Positions 4,834-8,460 of a DNA stretch of 8,460 bases are shown piece by piece. The first letter of the stretch is position 1. Every line of letters starts with the position of its first letter. The stretch comes from JALZAA01 sp035316005 (lineage in GTDB: Bacteria > Actinomycetota > Acidimicrobiia > IMCC26256 > JACDBD01): positions 1 to 8,460 of the forward strand of contig DATFXK010000142.1 of assembly GCA_035316005.1 (NCBI GenBank), given 5' to 3'. Below the pieces are notes generated by a model, which searched no databases, had not been told where the DNA came from, and saw only the letters and a list, made by a program, of their open reading frames with translations. The translations under genes were made by a program, and so were the position numbers.

Positions 4834-6093
4834 ATGTTCGAGTGGAGCGAAGAGCACGCCATGGTGCGTGACGCGGTGCGTCAGTTCGTCGACAACGAGA
4901 TCCGGCCGCAGCGCGAAGCGCTCGAGTTCGGCGACACCGCTCCTTACGACGTGCTGCGCAAGATGTTCCAGACCTTCGGCCTCGACGCACTCGCCCGCGA
5001 GCAGTTCAAGAAGCGCATCGAACGCGAGCGCACCGCCGCGGAAGCGGCCAAGAGTGATGCCGCCGAGAGGCGCACATCCGACGCCGGCGACGAGGAACGA
5101 TCGTCGGGCGGTGGCGGCGCCATGTTCATGATCCCCATCATCGAGTTGTGCCGGTGCTCGCCCGGCATGGTGACGGCCATGGGCGTCAGCGTGGGGCTCA
5201 CCGCCGCCGCCATCATGGGCAAGGGCACGATCGAGCAGAAGGAGCGCTGGGCGCTCGACCTCCTGACATTGGACAAGATCGGTGCGTGGGCGATCACCGA
5301 GCCGAACTCGGGGTCCGACGCGTTCGGCGGCATGCAGTCCACCGCGCGCCGCGACGGCGACGAGTACGTCCTCAACGGGTCGAAGACGTTCATCACGAAC
5401 GGCCCCTACGCCGACACCACCGTGTTCATCTGCAAGCTCGACGAGGGCAACGCCCCCGAGGACCGCAAGGTGCTGCACTTCGTGCTCGACAGGGGGCTGC
5501 CCGGGTTCGAGCAGAGCAAGCCCCTGCGCAAGATGGGACTGCACTCGTCGCCGACGGGGCAGCTGTTCCTCACCGACGTGCGCGTGGGCCGGGACCGGCT
5601 GCTCGGCGAGACCGAGGAGGTGACGGGCGGAGGCGGTCGTGACGCCGCCAAAGCCACGTTCACGATGGAGCGCACCGGTGTCGCGGCGATGGCCCTCGGG
5701 ATCGTCGAACGGTGCCTCGAGCTGTGCCTCGCCTACGCGAAGGAGCGGGTGCAGTTCGGCAAGCCGATCGCCGAGTACCAGCTCATCCAGCTCAAGCTGG
5801 CGCGCATGGAAGTCGCCCGCCTCAACCTCCAGAACCTCGTGTTCCGCCAGATCGAGATGCAGTCTGCCGGTCGCCAGATGACGCTCTCGGAGGCGTCGGC
5901 GTGCAAGCTCTACGGCGCGCAAGCGGCGATCGACGTGGCGCTCGAGGCCGTCCAGCTCTTCGGCGGTAACGGGTACATGGCCGAGTACGAGGTCGAGCAG
6001 CTCGCACGCGACGCCAAGGTGCTCCAGATCTATGCGGGCACCGACGAGATTCAGGTCGGACAGATCGCGCGCAGCCTGCTCGCGGACACCTAG
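4834..6093 (+). CDS. Acyl-CoA dehydrogenase with IVD/LCAD-type catalytic Glu and a charged insert
   Basis: A 419-residue flavoenzyme that introduces an alpha,beta double bond into acyl-CoA and passes electrons to ETF. Visible parts are the N-terminal helical domain (from FEWSEEHAMVRDAVRQFVDNEIRP), the FAD/substrate loop WAITEPNSGSDAFGG (152-166), the FGKPI segment (308-312), and the C-terminal LFGGNGYMAEYEVEQLARD and YAGTDEIQ. The usual catalytic Glu of medium- and short-chain enzymes (YEGT) is Ala401 here. Glu279, in MERTGVAAM, sits where isovaleryl-CoA and long-chain dehydrogenases carry theirs, so the active site looks complete. Residues about 58-95 form an unusual Lys/Glu/Arg-rich insert ending in SSGGGG between the N-terminal helices. 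The ATG follows a strong purine tract (GAGGGGGAG). It is 9 bases after the MFS gene and 1 base before aat. The chain length and natural acyl group cannot be told. Confidence 0.94.
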   Translation: MFEWSEEHAMVRDAVRQFVDNEIRPQREALEFGDTAPYDVLRKMFQTFGLDALAREQFKKRIERERTAAEAAKSDAAERRTSDAGDEERSSGGGGAMFMIPIIELCRCSPGMVTAMGVSVGLTAAAIMGKGTIEQKERWALDLLTLDKIGAWAITEPNSGSDAFGGMQSTARRDGDEYVLNGSKTFITNGPYADTTVFICKLDEGNAPEDRKVLHFVLDRGLPGFEQSKPLRKMGLHSSPTGQLFLTDVRVGRDRLLGETEEVTGGGGRDAAKATFTMERTGVAAMALGIVERCLELCLAYAKERVQFGKPIAEYQLIQLKLARMEVARLNLQNLVFRQIEMQSAGRQMTLSEASACKLYGAQAAIDVALEAVQLFGGNGYMAEYEVEQLARDAKVLQIYAGTDEIQVGQIARSLLADT

Positions 6094-6094
6094 C

Positions 6095-6754
6095 GTGCCG
6101 ATCGAGCCCCCGCCGACGGCCTGGCAGCTCCCGCCGGCCGAGTCGGCCGATGACACCGAGATCGCAGGCGTCGGCGCCGACCTCGAGCCGGGCACGCTCG
6201 TCGCCGCCTACCGATCCGGCCTGTTCCCGATGCGGGTCGGTCGCGGGGGACCGGTCGCGTGGTGGTCGCCCGACCCGCGCGGCGTGTTGCCGCTCGACGG
6301 CTTCCACGAGAGCCGGTCGCTCCGCCGCGCGCGGCGGCGGTTCGAGATCTCCGTCGACCACGTATTCGAGGACGTGGTGCGGGCGTGCGCCGCCCCGCAT
6401 CGTCCGCACGGGTGGATCGACGACGACTTCGTCGACGCGTACACCGTGCTGCACAGGCTGGGCTGGGCGCACAGCGTCGAGTCGTGGTCGGCCGACGGCG
6501 TCCTGGCGGGCGGCGTGTACGGCGTCTCGATCGGGGGGCTCTTCGCGGCCGAGTCGATGTTCCACCGCGTCACCGATGCCGGGAAGGCAGCGCTCGCCGC
6601 GCTCGTGGACCTGCTCCGCGACGGCAGTGCGACGCTGCTCGACGTCCAGTGGACGACGCCGCACCTCGCGTCGCTCGGCGCCGTCGACGTCCCGCGTGCG
6701 AAGTACCTGGAGCTCCTGGCCGAGGCCCTCACGCGGCCCGGCCCGCGGTGGTAA
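6095..6754 (+). CDS. aat: Leucyl/phenylalanyl-tRNA--protein transferase
   Basis: Aat moves Leu or Phe from its tRNA to proteins with N-terminal Arg or Lys in the cytosol, marking them for ClpS/ClpAP in the bacterial N-degron pathway. The 219-residue product shows the family's conserved blocks: YRSGLFPM, WWSPDPRGVLPLDGFHESRSLRR, HGWID, GWAHSVESW, GGVYGVSIGGLFAAESMFH and DVQWTTPHLASLGAVDVPR. Glu153 (AAESMFH) and Gln185 (LDVQWTT) match E. coli Glu156 and Gln188, with the same spacing of 32. The GTG at 6095 is chosen because it begins 1 base after the acyl-CoA dehydrogenase stop and gives a normal length (E. coli Aat has 234); the frame itself is open from inside the upstream gene. There is no strong Shine-Dalgarno, so translational coupling is likely. 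Confidence 0.94.
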   Translation: MPIEPPPTAWQLPPAESADDTEIAGVGADLEPGTLVAAYRSGLFPMRVGRGGPVAWWSPDPRGVLPLDGFHESRSLRRARRRFEISVDHVFEDVVRACAAPHRPHGWIDDDFVDAYTVLHRLGWAHSVESWSADGVLAGGVYGVSIGGLFAAESMFHRVTDAGKAALAALVDLLRDGSATLLDVQWTTPHLASLGAVDVPRAKYLELLAEALTRPGPRW

Positions 6755-6756
6755 CC

Positions 6757-7140
6757 GTGGCCGGCGTCGTCGAGCGCTACCTGGACGCGATCATCGGGCA
6801 CGACTGGGACGCGCTCGCCGCCTGCCTCAGCGACGACGGCTTCTCGCGTGTCGGCCCGTGGGGTGACGAGTACCCCGACAAGGCCGGGTACGTCACGTTC
6901 ATCGCCGATCTGATGCCGAAGTTGCCCGGCTACGAGATGCGCGTCGACCGGGTGACGTACTCGGCCGACGAGCGGCTCGCCGTCGTCGAGCTCACCGAGA
7001 CCGTCGACCTCGAGGGGCGGCGCCACCCCACGCCGGAAGCGCTCGTCTTCGACCTCGACGGCGACGGCGCGCAGGGCCGCATCCGGCGCATCCAGGTGTT
7101 CATCCAGACCCTCGGCGTCGAGCCGAGGAACCTGCCCTAG
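6757..7140 (+). CDS. NTF2/SnoaL-like small protein
   Basis: A 127-residue protein with the alpha+beta cone layout of the NTF2-like/SnoaL-like superfamily: a first helix VVERYLDAIIGHDWDALAACLSDDG, then PWGDEYPDKAGYVTFIADLMPKLPGYEMRVDRVTYS, and strands ending in GRIRRIQVFIQTLG. Members are small-molecule isomerases, hydrolases or simple binding proteins, so no reaction can be assigned. It starts at the GTG at 6757, 2 bases after the aat stop, or at the GTG at 6748, which overlaps aat. Either way it is the last gene of the plus-strand cluster. It ends 8 bases from the end of the convergent secreted-protein gene, with no clear hairpin between. Confidence 0.8.
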   Translation: MAGVVERYLDAIIGHDWDALAACLSDDGFSRVGPWGDEYPDKAGYVTFIADLMPKLPGYEMRVDRVTYSADERLAVVELTETVDLEGRRHPTPEALVFDLDGDGAQGRIRRIQVFIQTLGVEPRNLP

Positions 7141-7148
7141 CCGCTACC

Positions 7149-7631
7149 TCAGCCGGTGAAGCGCGCGACCGCCTCGACCGGCTGCGCCGCCGCCGGCTCG
7201 GGTGGCGGTCGGAAGTCGTTCGTGACGGTGATGGTCGCGTCGACGGCACCGGTCTCGAAGAAGACCGCGTTCCCGCCGGTACAGGCCGAGTTACCGCCGC
7301 CGGCGTTACTGGTGATCTCGCACGCGTAGGACACAGCCGCGCCCGAGGTCGCACTCTCGACGACAGTGCACGTGATGCCGGAATCCATGACCTCCACCGT
7401 CTGCGATCCGGGGCCGGTGAAAGTCAGCTGCGAGGAGGGCTGGATATCGGAGCCCTCGCAGTCGATGTCGACCACGTACTCCGCACCCGGCGCCGCCGTT
7501 CCGTCGACCGCCTTCGTCACCGTCAACCTCGGCGGCCTCCCTGCCGATGCCGGACCGGCCGTGATTGCGGTTGCCAACATGGCGCTGCCGAGCACCAGGA
7601 GGCCGAGAAGGACGCGTCCACCCCGTCGCAT
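7149..7631 (-). CDS. Small secreted DUF5979-like protein with an FTG-ending C-terminus
   Basis: The 160-residue product begins with an Arg-start signal peptide (MRRGGRVLLGLLVLGSAML, cleavage likely at ASA30|G31). One Ig-like beta domain follows (about 36-140: RLTVTKAVDG, GAEYVVDIDCEG, SQLTFTGPGSQTV, ITCTVVES, ATITVTNDF), which fits the DUF5979 pattern. Four cysteines (58, 88, 104, 117) could form two disulfides outside the cell. A Pro/Ala linker (RPPPEPAAAQPVEAV) leads to the final residues ARFTG. No hydrophobic anchor or basic tail follows, so this is not a standard LPXTG sorting signal. The function is unknown. The ATG at 7631 lies 11 bases after the diiron gene's stop, and the AGGG of its Shine-Dalgarno overlaps that stop (TAGGGT). 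The same frame is open further upstream, but that part lies inside the diiron gene and is not coding. Confidence 0.82.
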   Translation of the reverse strand: MRRGGRVLLGLLVLGSAMLATAITAGPASAGRPPRLTVTKAVDGTAAPGAEYVVDIDCEGSDIQPSSQLTFTGPGSQTVEVMDSGITCTVVESATSGAAVSYACEITSNAGGGNSACTGGNAVFFETGAVDATITVTNDFRPPPEPAAAQPVEAVARFTG

Positions 7632-7642
7632 CGCCGGGGACC

Positions 7643-8460
7643 CTAACCGGCGGCGCGGTCCTTCGCCACCTCGTCGAAGGTCTCGTACTCCTCGCCGGTG
7701 TCGGCCGCGTCCTCGAACTGGATCACGCCGATCTCGGTGAACCGGTCCCGCAGCCAGCCGTCGCCGGCGTCGAGGAGACCGAGCTTCTTGCAGTTCGGGA
7801 CGATCTTCGAGAACAGCGCGGCCTGGAAGGGGTTGTTGCGCATCCGGCGCATGCCGAGCAGGAACTCCGTGACGGTCCGGCGATCGACACCCATGGTCTC
7901 CCACACGCGGTGCATCATCAGCCGGTCACGCATCCGGAGCGCAGCCTCGAACGCGAACTCCTGCCGCTCGCGCAACTCGGTCGCGCTCAGGCCCGCGTAG
8001 TACTCCTGGAGCGAGAGGACACCGAAGGCGACGTGCCGCGCCTCGTCCGCCATCACGTAGCGCAGCAGCTTCTTGAGCAGCGGCTCCTCGGTCACCTGGT
8101 GCATGAACCCGAACGCGGCGAGCGCCAGGCCTTCCACCATGATCTGCATGCCCATGTAGGTCATGTCCCAGCGCGGGTCGCCGATGATGTCGTCGATGAG
8201 CAGCTGCAGCGCCGGATTGACCGGGTAGTGACCCTCGAGCTTCGTGTCGAGATAACGGGAGAACACCTCGACGTGACGGGCTTCGTCCATGACCTGCGTG
8301 GCCGCGTAGTACTTGGCGTCGATCCACGGCGTGGTGTTCACGATCTTCGCCGTGCAGATCAGTGCGCCCTGCTCGCCGTGCAGGAACTGGCTCATCCGCC
8401 AGTTGAGGGCTTCGACCTGGAACTGCGTCCATTCCTTGGGGCCCCACTTCGCGACCGGCG
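7643..8460 (-). CDS. Ferritin-like superfamily diiron protein, 5' partial
   Basis: The frame is open to the right edge (PVAKWGPKEWTQFQVEALNWR precedes the first in-window ATG at 8395), so the start lies beyond the window. Numbering from that Met, the four-helix diiron ligand set is complete: Glu8 (HGEQG), Glu38xxHis41 (DEARH), Glu88 (VEGLAL) and Glu118xxHis121 (DEARH), with spacings of 30, 50 and 30. This E, ExxH, E, ExxH pattern is that of oxidative diiron-carboxylate enzymes (acyl-ACP desaturase, RNR R2, AurF-like) and related ferritin-like proteins, so an O2-dependent oxidation or desaturation is plausible, but the substrate is unknown. The C-terminal 80 residues are helical with an acidic end. 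It is followed after 11 bases by the secreted DUF5979-like gene and probably shares its transcript. Confidence 0.85.
   Translation of the reverse strand, partial: PVAKWGPKEWTQFQVEALNWRMSQFLHGEQGALICTAKIVNTTPWIDAKYYAATQVMDEARHVEVFSRYLDTKLEGHYPVNPALQLLIDDIIGDPRWDMTYMGMQIMVEGLALAAFGFMHQVTEEPLLKKLLRYVMADEARHVAFGVLSLQEYYAGLSATELRERQEFAFEAALRMRDRLMMHRVWETMGVDRRTVTEFLLGMRRMRNNPFQAALFSKIVPNCKKLGLLDAGDGWLRDRFTEIGVIQFEDAADTGEEYETFDEVAKDRAAG

Noticed and set aside
6032..6094. Earlier start for aat inside the acyl-CoA dehydrogenase
   Set aside because: The extra 21 residues are Arg-rich and unlike Aat. The GTG at 6095 gives the normal length and sits right after the upstream stop.
4627..6195. A 522-codon open frame on the minus strand
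   Set aside because: It is antisense to the end of the MFS gene and the whole acyl-CoA dehydrogenase. His/Leu/Arg/Glu-rich translation without motifs indicates a shadow.
7136..7160. Bidirectional terminator between the NTF2-like and secreted-protein genes
   Set aside because: The 8-base gap and its flanks contain only 3-bp complementary stretches, not a stable hairpin.
7632..7904. N-terminal extension of the secreted protein to 7904
   Set aside because: It lies within the diiron protein gene on the same strand. The ATG at 7631 starts a perfect signal peptide with a nearby Shine-Dalgarno.
1..8460. tRNA, CRISPR, insertion sequence, phage or toxin-antitoxin genes
   Set aside because: No cloverleaf, regularly spaced repeats, terminal inverted repeats with a transposase, or recognisable small toxin/antitoxin pair was seen.

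Overview
The window is very GC-rich, gene-dense bacterial DNA with frequent GTG starts and gaps of only a few bases between genes. The gene content points to a high-GC actinobacterium: a resuscitation-promoting-factor (Rpf) type transglycosylase, an F420-dependent (Ddn-type) reductase, a DUF5979-like secreted protein, a ferritin-like diiron protein and an acyl-CoA dehydrogenase. An uncultured member of the Acidimicrobiia would fit well, but that placement is inference. I see no tRNA, rRNA, CRISPR array, insertion sequence or phage gene.

Layout. A membrane-anchored polysaccharide deacetylase (+, cut by the left edge) converges on a GT2 glycosyltransferase (-). Their stop codons lie in the two arms of one perfect hairpin. 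Next on the minus strand come an Rpf-like cell-wall hydrolase with a long coiled coil and a Ddn-type F420-dependent reductase. The reductase diverges from an MFS exporter gene across about 70 bases that hold two overlapping palindromes. The plus strand then carries a tight cluster: MFS exporter, acyl-CoA dehydrogenase, aat (leucyl/phenylalanyl-tRNA-protein transferase) and an NTF2/SnoaL-like protein, with gaps of about 9, 1 and 2 bases. This cluster converges, almost without a gap, on a minus-strand pair: a diiron ferritin-like protein (cut by the right edge) and a small secreted DUF5979-like protein.

How the genes work together. The left part concerns the cell envelope: glycan deacetylation, lipid-linked sugar transfer and peptidoglycan cleavage. 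The middle is transport and acyl-CoA oxidation, with the N-degron enzyme Aat probably co-transcribed because of compact packing. The right part pairs an oxidative diiron enzyme with an exported protein of unknown role.

The strongest anomaly is a single in-frame TAG that splits an otherwise intact MFS exporter gene. I do not see a clear new multi-gene system. The best leads are the amber codon, the operator-like palindromes between the divergent genes, the hairpin shared by two stop codons, the Rpf domain joined to a PcsB-like coiled coil, and the unusual C-terminus of the secreted protein.
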